The notes beneath the pieces are model-generated. The model was not told the DNA's origin, ran no database searches, and was given only the letters and a program-made list of their open reading frames with translations. The position numbers and the translations under genes are program-made. Source: an uncultured Chlorobiaceae bacterium (GTDB lineage Bacteria; Bacteroidota; Chlorobiia; Chlorobiales; Chlorobiaceae). From it: a DNA stretch of 64,000 nt. The stretch's first letter is position 1. The number at the start of each line of letters is the position of its first letter. The stretch lies in NCBI GenBank assembly GCA_903843305.1, contig CAIMPI010000042.1:68920-132919 (forward strand), written 5' to 3'. Shown here piece after piece: positions 1 to 8,752 of this stretch.

Positions 1-23
1 GACTCATTAAAAAATTCACAATT

Positions 24-578
24 GTGGAAGGTCGTATATTTAATTTGCCGAATTCGCTCAGTTTTTTGAGAATAATATTGATCCCTTGGTTTCTTTATTA
101 CTTTCATACTGGCTATCTTACTATAGCAATTATTATTATGATTGTGGCTGTTCTGACCGACTGGTTCGACGGACAGGTGGCAAGATGGACCAACGAGGTT
201 TCCGAAATGGGGAAGATTATTGATCCTCTTGCGGACAAACTTTGTCTGGCCAGTGTAGCCCTCTATTTTTTCTGGATTGGTCAGCTTCCCTTATGGTTTG
301 TGCTTTTTGCTGTGCTCCGAGATGTCCTGATTTTTATCGGTGCAGGATATGTAAAATTTCGCTATTCAGTAGTTACAACATCTCTTTGGCCGGGAAAATG
401 GGCTGTGGGCTTTGTCTCTATGATGTTTATTGCCATGGTCTGGCCTCATCCTGTTTTTAGACTCTATCACGTGAAAGAGTTCTTTTTATACCTTTCTACA
501 GTTATGCTGCTCTACTCCTTTTTTCAGTACTGCATAAGGTTCTACAGGATTCATAAAGGATTGGGCTATAATGCTTGA
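24..578 (+). CDS. pgsA: CDP-diacylglycerol-glycerol-3-phosphate phosphatidyltransferase
   Basis: Makes phosphatidylglycerol phosphate from CDP-diacylglycerol and glycerol-3-phosphate in the inner membrane. The CDP-alcohol phosphotransferase signature D-x2-DG-x2-AR-x8-G-x3-D-x3-D is complete (DWFDGQVARW, then GKIIDPLADK), and several hydrophobic segments surround it. The length of 184 residues is normal. The N-terminal LPNSLSFLR motif sits where PgsA proteins begin. The start used is GTG at 24, but the frame stays open to the left edge, so the true start may lie outside the window. Family assignment is firm; choice of PgsA over a related CDP-alcohol transferase rests on overall resemblance. 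Confidence 0.88.
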   Translation: MEGRIFNLPNSLSFLRIILIPWFLYYFHTGYLTIAIIIMIVAVLTDWFDGQVARWTNEVSEMGKIIDPLADKLCLASVALYFFWIGQLPLWFVLFAVLRDVLIFIGAGYVKFRYSVVTTSLWPGKWAVGFVSMMFIAMVWPHPVFRLYHVKEFFLYLSTVMLLYSFFQYCIRFYRIHKGLGYNA

Positions 579-829
579 GAAAGCATTGCCGTACATGCGT
601 CATATTTTTATTGCAGGAAATGCTCCTTGTTACGCTATTTTTTTTCTTAGCCTTGGATGAGGCTCTTTATTGCATCAAGATATTGATAACTCTCACTGAA
701 AAGAGCAAATAATAATGTAGTTGTATTCTAAGATTATTATTTATAATAACTTAATAGCGTTAATGGGTGCGCCCTTGTTGGGCAAAAAATGTGGATAAGA
801 TGTTAATGAAATGTGGAAAGTCGTTTCAA
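579..829. other. AT-rich intergenic stretch, nothing recognised
   Basis: About 250 bases between the convergent pgsA and lpxC-fabZ genes. I see no ORF with a recognisable product, no RNA gene and no repeat, only AT-rich sequence leading into the lpxC-fabZ terminator. Confidence 0.5.
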
Positions 830-860
830 AAACGCCCTTGCGGTTGAAAGCAGGGCGTTT
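830..860 (-). terminator. Rho-independent terminator of lpxC-fabZ
   Basis: A 9-bp perfect stem (AAACGCCCT / AGGGCGTTT) with a 13-base loop lies just past the lpxC-fabZ stop. Read on the minus strand it ends in a short T run. Confidence 0.7.
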
Positions 861-872
861 GATGGCTTAAGG

Positions 873-2276
873 TTATTTGTTTTTTTGCACAACGGTTGCC
901 ATAAGGGATGCCTCGCAAACAAGTTCACCCCGCACGTATGCTTTTGCGTCAAACTGGCAGACATTTCTCCGCTTGTTGGTGATAGTAGCTTCAATAACAA
1001 GTGTGTCTCCAGGAATCACTGGTTTTCGGAAGCGAGCCTTGTCGATACCCATAAAGTAAACGACACTCTCCTTGATGTTATCGTTGCCGTTGAGCATCAT
1101 GATGCCTCCTGTCTGTGCCATAGCTTCAAGGATGAGGACGCCGGGCATGATAGGGTTTCCTGGAAAGTGACCCTGGAAAAACGGTTCGTTTATGGTAACA
1201 TTTTTGATTGATACAATTTTTTCATCAAGTTTGAATTCAACAATCTTGTCGATCAACAGGAACGGATATCGGTGCGGGAGGATGTTTTGAATCGCGTTGA
1301 TATCAAAAATAACACCTGCTTTTTTCTCGTGCTGGTACTGCCTGGCAAGCTTGTTTCGGTCCGCATATTTTTTGAGCAGCCTCACGAATTCTACATTTGA
1401 TGCGTGGCCTGGTCGTGCGGCAAGTAACTGCGCTTTTATGGGCATACCCAAGAGGGCTATGTCGCCGAGAAAATCGAGCAGTTTATGGCGTGCTGGCTCG
1501 TTTATGAAGCGAAGTTCTCTGTTATTGAGAATACCGTTTGCACCAAGGAGAAGATTTTCGCTTTCTATGCCAAGTTTTTTTCCAAGGTCGGCAAGTTCAA
1601 CTTTTCCCATGCGTTTATCGATAATGACAATAGCGTTGTCCACATCTCCGCCCTTGATAATACCCTGGTTTGCAAGTGCTTCTACTTCACTGAGAAAACA
1701 GAAAGTTCTGGATGGTGAAAATTCCTTGAAGAATTCCTTGTCCAAGTCAAAAAGCCCTGAGTGCTGCGAGCCAAGGGCTGGATTTTTATAATCCACCATG
1801 ACCGTTATTCTGAAGTTGTCCAGTGGTAGTGCTACAATATCAACGCTGTTTTTAGAGTCGTGGTATTCAATAGTTTCATCAATGACCAAGTAATTTTTTG
1901 GCTCTTCCTGTTCCTGAAAACCTGCATTCAGGAGCACTTCGGCAAAAGGGCGCGCGCTTCCGTCCATGACCGGAGGTTCAGGGCCGCTCATGTCAATGCG
2001 GCAATTATCGATCTGGAGACCATAAAGAGCGCCAAGAACATGTTCGGTTGTATGAACCTTTACACCGTTGAGACCAATCGTTGTCCCCCGCAAGACATCA
2101 ACCACATTTTCTATCAAAGCTGGTATTTCGGGGCAGTCTTCTATATCGGTTCGAATAAAACGGTAACCATAGTTTACAGGGGCAGGTTTGAAAGTAATCA
2201 TGCATTTTTCGCCGGTATGCAGTCCGGTACCGCAGAGAGACACCTCTTGTTGAATTGTGCGTTGATGAATAAGCAT
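873..2276 (-). CDS. lpxC/fabZ: Bifunctional LpxC deacetylase / FabZ dehydratase fusion
   Basis: One 467-residue chain joins two enzymes. Residues 1-305 are LpxC, the zinc UDP-3-O-acyl-GlcNAc deacetylase that commits to lipid A synthesis. Its zinc ligands are visible: H79 in VHTTEH, and H264 and D268 in HKLLD; H291 in PGHASN is the conserved active-site histidine. Residues 320-467 are FabZ, the 3-hydroxyacyl-ACP dehydratase, with PHRYPFLLID, the catalytic H370 in GHFPGNP and E384 in ILEAMAQ. The fusion is a known Bacteroidetes/Chlorobi arrangement and ties lipid A synthesis to fatty-acid supply. The ATG at 2276 puts the usual LpxC start (QRTIQQEVSLCGTGLHTG) at the N-terminus. Confidence 0.96.
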   Translation of the reverse strand: MLIHQRTIQQEVSLCGTGLHTGEKCMITFKPAPVNYGYRFIRTDIEDCPEIPALIENVVDVLRGTTIGLNGVKVHTTEHVLGALYGLQIDNCRIDMSGPEPPVMDGSARPFAEVLLNAGFQEQEEPKNYLVIDETIEYHDSKNSVDIVALPLDNFRITVMVDYKNPALGSQHSGLFDLDKEFFKEFSPSRTFCFLSEVEALANQGIIKGGDVDNAIVIIDKRMGKVELADLGKKLGIESENLLLGANGILNNRELRFINEPARHKLLDFLGDIALLGMPIKAQLLAARPGHASNVEFVRLLKKYADRNKLARQYQHEKKAGVIFDINAIQNILPHRYPFLLIDKIVEFKLDEKIVSIKNVTINEPFFQGHFPGNPIMPGVLILEAMAQTGGIMMLNGNDNIKESVVYFMGIDKARFRKPVIPGDTLVIEATITNKRRNVCQFDAKAYVRGELVCEASLMATVVQKNK

Positions 2277-2402
2277 GATGTAATTGTTGCTCCTGACGGT
2301 TAAGCCGTTCAGGAAATGGAGACAAATTTGATATGATGAAAAACCATTAACCTTTAATATAGTAAAAAATTCCTCTGTAATTCAGATGCAGAAGGGAACG
2401 AC

Positions 2403-3215
2403 TTATGTCGTCGATGATGCTGTGAAGTGTTTTAATGCTTTTTCGAGAAGGAGTTTATGGGTTATGCTGTTGCCAGCAATGATGCTTTGTCCTTTCATAA
2501 CATCGCATTCTCCGCTAAAGTTGGTGACTGTTCCACCAGCTTCCCGCACAAGGAGAACTCCAGCAGCAAAATCCCAAGGAAAAAGCTTGTATTCCCAGAA
2601 TCCGTCAAAACGTCCGCAGGCAGTATAGGCAAGATCTATGGCTGCAGATCCAGCGCGCCGGATACCCGCAGAATCATGAATGACCTCTTTGAGCATTCCT
2701 AAAGATGATTCCAGGTAATCGTATTCCTTGAATGGAAGTCCGGTTGCCATAAGAAAGCTTTCGTTGTACGTGCGGTTGGATATTGTTATCGGCTTCCCGT
2801 TCAAGTAAGCTCCGCGATCACGCTCTGCGGTAAACAGCTCTTTAAGAATTGGCTGGTAGACAACGCCTGCGAGAAGTTCATTACTGTTGTTCTTCAACGC
2901 AATGCTGATCGAAAAAACAGGGAAAGAGTGAATAAAATTAAGCGTACCATCAAGTGGATCGACAATCCATGTTCTTCCTGAAGTGCCAGTGATCACGGTT
3001 CCCTCTTCGCAGAGCATACTGTCTTCGGGAAAACTTTCTGTGATAATTGAGCTTATCGCTGCTTCACAGTCCTTGTCAACGTCAGTAACAAAATCCTTGA
3101 AATCTTTTGCATGAATTTCGGGATCAGAAAGTTCTTCGAATTTTTCAAGGGTTATTGTTCCTGCAGCACGAGCGGCCCTGATTGCTGCCCGCAGCTCATT
3201 GCTTGTATTTTCCAT
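2403..3215 (-). CDS. suhB: Inositol monophosphatase family phosphatase
   Basis: A 270-residue member of the Mg-dependent IMPase/FBPase-like fold. Metal ligands are visible at E70/E71 (LCEEGT) and in DPLDGT (86-91), and the C-terminal WDFAAG motif is present near residue 218. Family members hydrolyse myo-inositol monophosphates or related sugar phosphates such as 3'-phosphoadenosine nucleotides, and the sequence alone does not say which. It is transcribed towards lpxC-fabZ on the same strand after a 126-base gap. The ATG at 3215 gives the normal length. Confidence 0.85.
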   Translation of the reverse strand: MENTSNELRAAIRAARAAGTITLEKFEELSDPEIHAKDFKDFVTDVDKDCEAAISSIITESFPEDSMLCEEGTVITGTSGRTWIVDPLDGTLNFIHSFPVFSISIALKNNSNELLAGVVYQPILKELFTAERDRGAYLNGKPITISNRTYNESFLMATGLPFKEYDYLESSLGMLKEVIHDSAGIRRAGSAAIDLAYTACGRFDGFWEYKLFPWDFAAGVLLVREAGGTVTNFSGECDVMKGQSIIAGNSITHKLLLEKALKHFTASSTT

Positions 3216-3405
3216 GTGACCGTATAAGATTGAAATTTAATCTGGCGGTTAATATAAATTTCTTTTTCCTGAAAACAGGAACACCTTTGAGAGCGAGAGG
3301 GTTACAGTTCTAATAAGTTTCAATGATATTTTGCCGCCACAGGAATTAACAACAGACGGCATTTGTTTACTTATTTTTATATTATAAAATGCTTTATAAT
3401 TTTAA

Positions 3406-3903
3406 ATGCAAATAGTGATGAAATTAAATATTCCAAGGCTGTTGCTCTGTATTGGTTTGTGTTTTGTGTTTGCCTATGCGGGCAGCACTTTTACGCCTGT
3501 ACCGGGTTCAGAGTGGTACTATTCGGTGCTCCATAAACCGTCATGGAACCCGCCTGACTGGCTGTTTCCTCCGGTTTGGAGTCTGTTGTTTCTACTCATG
3601 GGTGTTGCACTTTCTCTTGTAGTTGAACAGTGGGGTGAAAAAAAACAGATACAGGGAGCTCTTGTTGTTTTTGGTGTGCAGCTTTTGCTCAATCTTGCCT
3701 GGTCAGCCTCTTTTTTCGGACTTCACTCTCCTCTGGTTGCTTTATCGGTGATTGTTCTGCTCTGGCTTGCCATTGTCTTTACTATCGTGAAATTCAGAGC
3801 TGTTTCGCCAGTTGCGGGATATCTGCTGATCCCCTATTTATTGTGGGTTAGCTTTGCGTCGTATCTTAATTTTACAATCTGGCAGCTCAATTGGATAAGG
3901 TAA
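3406..3903 (+). CDS. tspO: TspO/MBR family membrane protein
   Basis: A short five-helix membrane protein of the translocator/peripheral benzodiazepine receptor family. Typical residues are present: HKPSWNPPDWLFPPVW after helix 1 and NLAWSASFFG in helix 3. In photosynthetic bacteria TspO proteins bind porphyrins and have been linked to control of pigment genes, so a role in tetrapyrrole handling is plausible but inferred here. The frame has ATGs at 3406 and 3418; the second (MKLNIPRLLL) puts a charged residue just before helix 1 and could be the real start. It is a single-gene unit convergent with acs. Confidence 0.88.
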   Translation: MQIVMKLNIPRLLLCIGLCFVFAYAGSTFTPVPGSEWYYSVLHKPSWNPPDWLFPPVWSLLFLLMGVALSLVVEQWGEKKQIQGALVVFGVQLLLNLAWSASFFGLHSPLVALSVIVLLWLAIVFTIVKFRAVSPVAGYLLIPYLLWVSFASYLNFTIWQLNWIR

Positions 3904-3940
3904 TATCTGTTTCAGCCTGGGGGGTTGGCCTTGGCTCTAC

Positions 3941-4000
3941 CAATATGTCGCCCCTCCGGGGCTGTATGCCGTCTTCCGGGGAATATATCCCATAGCGATT
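3941..4000. repeat. Possible dispersed-repeat remnant
   Basis: The sequence after tspO (CGCCCCTCCGGGGCTG, then GCCGTCTTCCGGGGAAT) contains short GC-rich inverted repeats, unlike the flanks. It resembles non-coding elements I recall as scattered in several environmental bacterial genomes. Another piece of possibly similar origin is at 39888-39930. The assignment rests on recollection. Confidence 0.3.
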
Positions 4001-4018
4001 CAAATGTGAAAAGCATAA

Positions 4019-4054
4019 AAACGAAAAGCGCAGTATTGACTGCGCTTTTCGTTT
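4019..4054 (-). terminator. Rho-independent terminator between tspO and acs
   Basis: A perfect 16-bp stem (AAACGAAAAGCGCAGT and its complement) with the 4-base loop ATTG. It lies between two convergent genes, and the T-rich arm on each strand lets it serve both. Confidence 0.85.
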
Positions 4055-4081
4055 GAACGTTCTTTGTTAAAAGAGAGAGGG

Positions 4082-6088
4082 TTAGTCATTTTCCTGGTCA
4101 CGCAGGTTTTCAAGAACGCCGAAATCCTCAAGCGTGGTGACATCTCCCTTGATCTCATTGCTTGTGGCAAGTTCGCGAAGGAGGCGGCGCATGATTTTTC
4201 CACTGCGGGTTTTTGGAAGACCTTTGGCCCATCTGATTTCATCGGGCTTGGCAATAGGTCCGATCTCCTTGGCAACGTGGTTGCGCAAAGCTTCGCGGAG
4301 CGTCATGTCGCCCACATATTCATCTTTCAGAGTCACGAAGGCGACAAGTGCATTGCCTTTCAGCTCATCAGGACGGCTGACAACGGCCGCTTCCGCAACG
4401 GATTCGTGTGAAACAAGAGCGCTTTCGACCTCACTGGTGCCGAGGCGGTGACCTGAAACATTGACCACATCATCGACACGACCCATGATCCAGATGTATC
4501 CATCCTCATCCTTGCGGGCGCCATCGCCGGTAAAGTACATGTCGTTGAAGTCTGACCAGTAGGTTTTTTCATACCGTGCGTTGTCACCGTAAATGGTACG
4601 GAGCATTGACGGCCATGGCTTTTTGATAACGAGGTATCCGCCTTCGTTGGCTACGCATGGTGTGCCATCCTTGTGTACTACATCGACCGCGATGCCGGGG
4701 AGCGGACGGGTTGCCGTACCGGGTTTGGTCGGTGTGGCGCCAGGAAGAGGTGAGACCATGATGCCGCCGGTCTCGGTTTGCCACCATGTGTCGACAATCG
4801 GGCATTTCTCCTGTCCCACAACTTTGTGATACCACATCCATGCTTCAGGATTGATTGGTTCACCAACAGTTCCAAGCAGGCGGAGCGAGCTGAGGTTGTG
4901 TTTGGTTACCCACTCGTTTCCTGCGCGGATAAAGGCGCGGATGGCGGTCGGGGCTGTATAGAGAATGGTGACCTTGTGGCGGTTGATGATATCCCAGAAT
5001 CGATCCCACTGAGGATAGTTGGGAGCGCCTTCGTACATGAGCATGGTTGCGCCGCAGAGCAAAGGGCCGTAAGCCATATAGGTATGTCCGGTAATCCATC
5101 CGACATCTGCCGTACAGAAGTAGATATCCTCATCCTTGATATCAAAAACGTATTTGAAGGAACTGGCAGCGTGAATCATGTATCCGGCAGTGGTATGCAG
5201 GATTCCCTTTGGTTTTCCTGTGGAACCGCTGGTGTAGAGAACAAAAAGTGGATGCTCTGCATCGAGTTCTGCCGGTTCTGATTCATCAGCGGCGAGGCCC
5301 ATGAGATCATGCCACCAATGGTCCATCCCATTATGCATGTGAACCTCTTCATTGGTGACTTTCATGACGATGACGCTTCGAATTGAGGGGGTATTGACAA
5401 TCGCCTCATCAACAATATTTTTCAGGTTGATGGAGCCACCTCGGCGTCTTGTGCCATCTGCGCAGATAACCATCTTTGCACGTGAATCATTGACTCGCTC
5501 GGTAATGGCGTGAGCCGAGAAACCGGCAAAAATAACGTTATGGACTGCACCAACGCGTGCACAGGCTAGAACTGCGATAATCAGTTCAGGGACCATTCCC
5601 ATATAAATTGCCACCCTGTCTCCAGGTTTGATACCGGCAATTTTCAGGACGTTTGCAAACTTGCAGACCTGGCGGTGCAGTTCACCGTAGGTCAGAACCC
5701 GCTGTTCACCCTCTTCGCCTTCCCAAATAATGGCCGCCTTGTTTTTTCTCCAACTGTTGACATGAATATCAAGGGCATTGTAGCAGATATTCGTCTTGCC
5801 GCCGTTAAACCACTTGGCATAAGGGGTGTTCCATTCCAGCACGGTATCCCACTTTTTAAACCAGTGGAACTGTTCAGCAATTCCACCCCAGTAGGCATCC
5901 GGATCTGCTTCTGCATCTGCATAGAGTTTCTCATACTCTTCCATAGAGGAGATATGGGCATCTTTCGAAAATTCTGCCGTAGGAGGAAATTTCCGTTTTT
6001 CAGACAATACAGAGCTGATCGATTCTTCTGCAGAAGACGAGGTCTGTTGTGCGTTGGATGTTGTTTTGTCTGTAGCCATTGATACCAT
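4082..6088 (-). CDS. acs: Acetyl-CoA synthetase (AMP-forming)
   Basis: Activates acetate to acetyl-CoA through acetyl-AMP in the cytoplasm. The adenylation core motif YTSGSTGKPKG is present, as is the C-terminal RSGKIMRR, whose lysine is needed for adenylation and is the known acetylation site in this family. The WWQTETGG and GRVDDVVNVSGHR motifs also fit Acs. At 668 residues the length is normal; a serine/threonine-rich stretch of about 35 residues precedes the conserved region. ATGs at 6088 and 6079 (MVSMATDK) are both possible. Green sulfur bacteria co-assimilate acetate, which enters the reductive TCA network at acetyl-CoA, the substrate of the NifJ enzyme in this window. Confidence 0.95.
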   Translation of the reverse strand: MVSMATDKTTSNAQQTSSSAEESISSVLSEKRKFPPTAEFSKDAHISSMEEYEKLYADAEADPDAYWGGIAEQFHWFKKWDTVLEWNTPYAKWFNGGKTNICYNALDIHVNSWRKNKAAIIWEGEEGEQRVLTYGELHRQVCKFANVLKIAGIKPGDRVAIYMGMVPELIIAVLACARVGAVHNVIFAGFSAHAITERVNDSRAKMVICADGTRRRGGSINLKNIVDEAIVNTPSIRSVIVMKVTNEEVHMHNGMDHWWHDLMGLAADESEPAELDAEHPLFVLYTSGSTGKPKGILHTTAGYMIHAASSFKYVFDIKDEDIYFCTADVGWITGHTYMAYGPLLCGATMLMYEGAPNYPQWDRFWDIINRHKVTILYTAPTAIRAFIRAGNEWVTKHNLSSLRLLGTVGEPINPEAWMWYHKVVGQEKCPIVDTWWQTETGGIMVSPLPGATPTKPGTATRPLPGIAVDVVHKDGTPCVANEGGYLVIKKPWPSMLRTIYGDNARYEKTYWSDFNDMYFTGDGARKDEDGYIWIMGRVDDVVNVSGHRLGTSEVESALVSHESVAEAAVVSRPDELKGNALVAFVTLKDEYVGDMTLREALRNHVAKEIGPIAKPDEIRWAKGLPKTRSGKIMRRLLRELATSNEIKGDVTTLEDFGVLENLRDQEND

Positions 6089-6268
6089 GTTTTATGTGTT
6101 GAAAAAAAAAGATACTTCTCCCGCCCCGGGTATCCGGGATCATGCAAAATAAATCGATAAAGCTGAGATTGGAAAGCTGTATAGCAGATTTATTGCTTCC
6201 TGCTGAATGTTACATAAAAAAAATCTTGTTGACAACAATTGTGATAATGCAATCATTGTTCTTTCTTG

Positions 6269-8686
6269 TCATTTTACAGCGAAACTCACCAGTTTATCCG
6301 CCACAACAATTTCTCTGACGATTGTCTGGCCTTCGAGAAATTTGAGCACCGATTCAACTTTTTTTGCCTCTGCAAGGAGTAACTCTTTCGGGCTTTTAGC
6401 CGGGGCAGAAAATGTGCCTCTGAGCTTTCCGTTGATCTGCACTGCAATGGTCAAAACACTTTCTTCGACCAGTTCAGGATTATAGATGGGAAAGGCGTTC
6501 AGGCTGATTGATGAGCTGTGACCGATTGCTTCCCACAGTTCCTCTGTGATGTGGGGAGCGTATGGGGCTAGAAGGATGAGTAGTGTTTCAACAGCGTTGC
6601 GGTTCTTGCAGCCTGCTTTGTGCAGTTCGTTAACAAAGACCATCATTTCAGAAATAGCGGTGTTGAATTTAAGATGTTCAGTATCTTCACCGACCTTTTT
6701 GATGGTTTTGTGCATCCGTCTCAGCAACTCTTCGGGCATCGCATCCATAGAAAAAGATGTTGTCGGGCTCTCATATTCGGGATAGATCAATCGCCATATT
6801 TTCGACAGAAAACGGCTTATTCCCTCAATACCGTTGGTATTCCATGGTTTCACCTGTTCAAGGGGGCCAAGAAACATTTCATAGAGGCGAACGGCATCGG
6901 CGCCATACCGGTTCAGAACGTGATCAGCCGGTATGACATTACCACGTGATTTGGACATTTTCTCATTATCTTCACCAAGAATCATTCCTTGGTTGAAGAG
7001 CTTTCTGAAAGGTTCCTTCGTACTGACGACACCTATATCAAAAAGAACCTTGTGCCAGAAACGGGCGTACAGTAGGTGAAGAACAGCATGTTCGGCGCCG
7101 CCAATATAAAGGTCGACGTTCATCCAGTACCGTTCCTTGTCCGGATTGATTAATTGTGCGCTGTTTTCGGGATCAATAAAGCGGAGATAGTACCAACAGC
7201 TCCCTGCCCATTGTGGCATGGTGTTAGTCTCTCTTCTGAATGTACCGTGTTCATCGGTATCGTAAAGCCAGTGTGGTATGTTTGCAAGAGGTGATTCACC
7301 AGTTGACGATGGATGATAGGCCTCGACGTCAGGAAGTACAAGGGGGAGTCTTGTTTCCGGTCGAAGTGTGCCATCTTCATAATGTTTGATCGGAATCGGT
7401 TCTCCCCAGTAGCGCTGGCGGCTGAATATCCAGTCACGTAGTTTGTAGTTCACCTTTCTCTTACCAACACGCTTAGATTCAAGCCATGAAGCCATGCGCT
7501 CAAACGCTTCGTCGAAGGCAAGTCCGTCAAGCGAAATTTCACTGTTGAAGGAGTTTACGCAGATACTGTTTTTATCTTCAAAAACGCTCTCATGAACATC
7601 ATGCGGGCTTTTGATGACCTCAATGATTGGGAGCTTGTACTGTTTTGCAAACTCCCAGTCGCGGCTGTCATGAGCAGGAACCGACATGATGGCTCCTGTC
7701 CCGTAGCTGATCATGACAAAGTCGGATATCCAGACAGGCAGAGGCTCACCAGTTGCAGGGTTTATCGCATAAGAGCCTGTAAAAACGCCTGTTTTCTCTT
7801 TCTGAAGGCCAGTTCGTTCAAGTTCTGTTTTCAGCTTTGCCTGGCTTATATAGTTTTTTACTTCTACCAACTGTTGAGCAGTAGCGAGCTTTTCAGCAAG
7901 TGGATGTTCTGGAGAAATGACCAGGTAGGTTGCGCCAAAAAGGGTGTCAGGTCTGGTTGTATAGACTCTCAGCGTTTTATTGTAGCAACGGAGTTCAAAG
8001 TCAATTTCAACACCTTCTGAGCGACCTATCCAGTTGCGTTGCATCTGCTTGACATTTTCAGGCCATTCAAGTTCGTCAAGATCTGCAAGCAGGCGGTCGG
8101 CATAAGCGGTAATCTTCAATACCCACTGCCGCAAGGGGCGTCGAACAACAGTATAGCCATCAGCAATTTTTTCATCAACCTCTTCATTGGCCAGAACGGT
8201 TTTCAGCTCTTCACACCAGTTGACGTCAACTTCCGACATATAGGCCAGCCCCATATCGTAAAGTTTCAGGAAAATCCACTGTGTCCATTTGAAGTATCCG
8301 GGATCGGTGGTATTGATCTCTCGTGACCAGTCGTAGGAGAAGCCCATTGCCTGCAGGGTTCCCTTGAAACTGCGGATATTCTCTTCCGTGGTTGTTTTCG
8401 GGTGTGTTCCTGTCTTGATGGCAAACTGTTCCGCTGGAAGTCCAAAGGCATCCCATCCCATAGGGTGGAGCACATTATAGCCGCGACTCCGTTTGTAGCG
8501 AGCAACAATATCCGAAGCAGTGTATCCTTCGAGATGACCTACATGGAGCCCAGTTCCACTGGGATAAGGAAACATGTCAAGCACATAATATTTCAGTTTG
8601 CCAGTCTCTTCTCCGGTTTTAAAGGTCTGCAGCTTCTGCCACCGGGCCTGCCATTTCGCTTCTATTATTGAAAAATCGTACTTCAT
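6269..8686 (-). CDS. leuS: Leucyl-tRNA synthetase
   Basis: Class I aminoacyl-tRNA synthetase charging tRNA-Leu. The HIGH-type motif is in PYPSGTGLHVGHLEGY near residue 43 and the KMSKSRG signature lies near residue 575. The insert between them carries the CP1 editing domain, with the T-rich stretch TTRPDTLFGATY. The 805-residue length matches bacterial LeuRS. The ATG at 8686 gives the standard start MKYDFSIIEAKWQ. It lies downstream of pnp on the same strand but behind a strong terminator, so it probably has its own promoter. Confidence 0.97.
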   Translation of the reverse strand: MKYDFSIIEAKWQARWQKLQTFKTGEETGKLKYYVLDMFPYPSGTGLHVGHLEGYTASDIVARYKRSRGYNVLHPMGWDAFGLPAEQFAIKTGTHPKTTTEENIRSFKGTLQAMGFSYDWSREINTTDPGYFKWTQWIFLKLYDMGLAYMSEVDVNWCEELKTVLANEEVDEKIADGYTVVRRPLRQWVLKITAYADRLLADLDELEWPENVKQMQRNWIGRSEGVEIDFELRCYNKTLRVYTTRPDTLFGATYLVISPEHPLAEKLATAQQLVEVKNYISQAKLKTELERTGLQKEKTGVFTGSYAINPATGEPLPVWISDFVMISYGTGAIMSVPAHDSRDWEFAKQYKLPIIEVIKSPHDVHESVFEDKNSICVNSFNSEISLDGLAFDEAFERMASWLESKRVGKRKVNYKLRDWIFSRQRYWGEPIPIKHYEDGTLRPETRLPLVLPDVEAYHPSSTGESPLANIPHWLYDTDEHGTFRRETNTMPQWAGSCWYYLRFIDPENSAQLINPDKERYWMNVDLYIGGAEHAVLHLLYARFWHKVLFDIGVVSTKEPFRKLFNQGMILGEDNEKMSKSRGNVIPADHVLNRYGADAVRLYEMFLGPLEQVKPWNTNGIEGISRFLSKIWRLIYPEYESPTTSFSMDAMPEELLRRMHKTIKKVGEDTEHLKFNTAISEMMVFVNELHKAGCKNRNAVETLLILLAPYAPHITEELWEAIGHSSSISLNAFPIYNPELVEESVLTIAVQINGKLRGTFSAPAKSPKELLLAEAKKVESVLKFLEGQTIVREIVVADKLVSFAVK

Positions 8687-8704
8687 AATGTTTTGATGAA
8701 ATAA

Positions 8705-8738
8705 AAAAAGCAGTACAGTGTTACCTGTACTGCTTTTT
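8705..8738 (-). terminator. Rho-independent terminator of pnp
   Basis: A perfect 14-bp stem (AAAAAGCAGTACAG / CTGTACTGCTTTTT) with a 6-base loop between the pnp stop and the leuS start. The minus-strand 3' arm ends in a T run. Confidence 0.85.
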
Positions 8739-8752
8739 CAGCATTGTTGCGT

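Noticed and set aside
4778-5281. Long open frame antisense to acs
   Set aside because: It lies wholly inside acs on the other strand, has no family resemblance, and is a codon-bias shadow.
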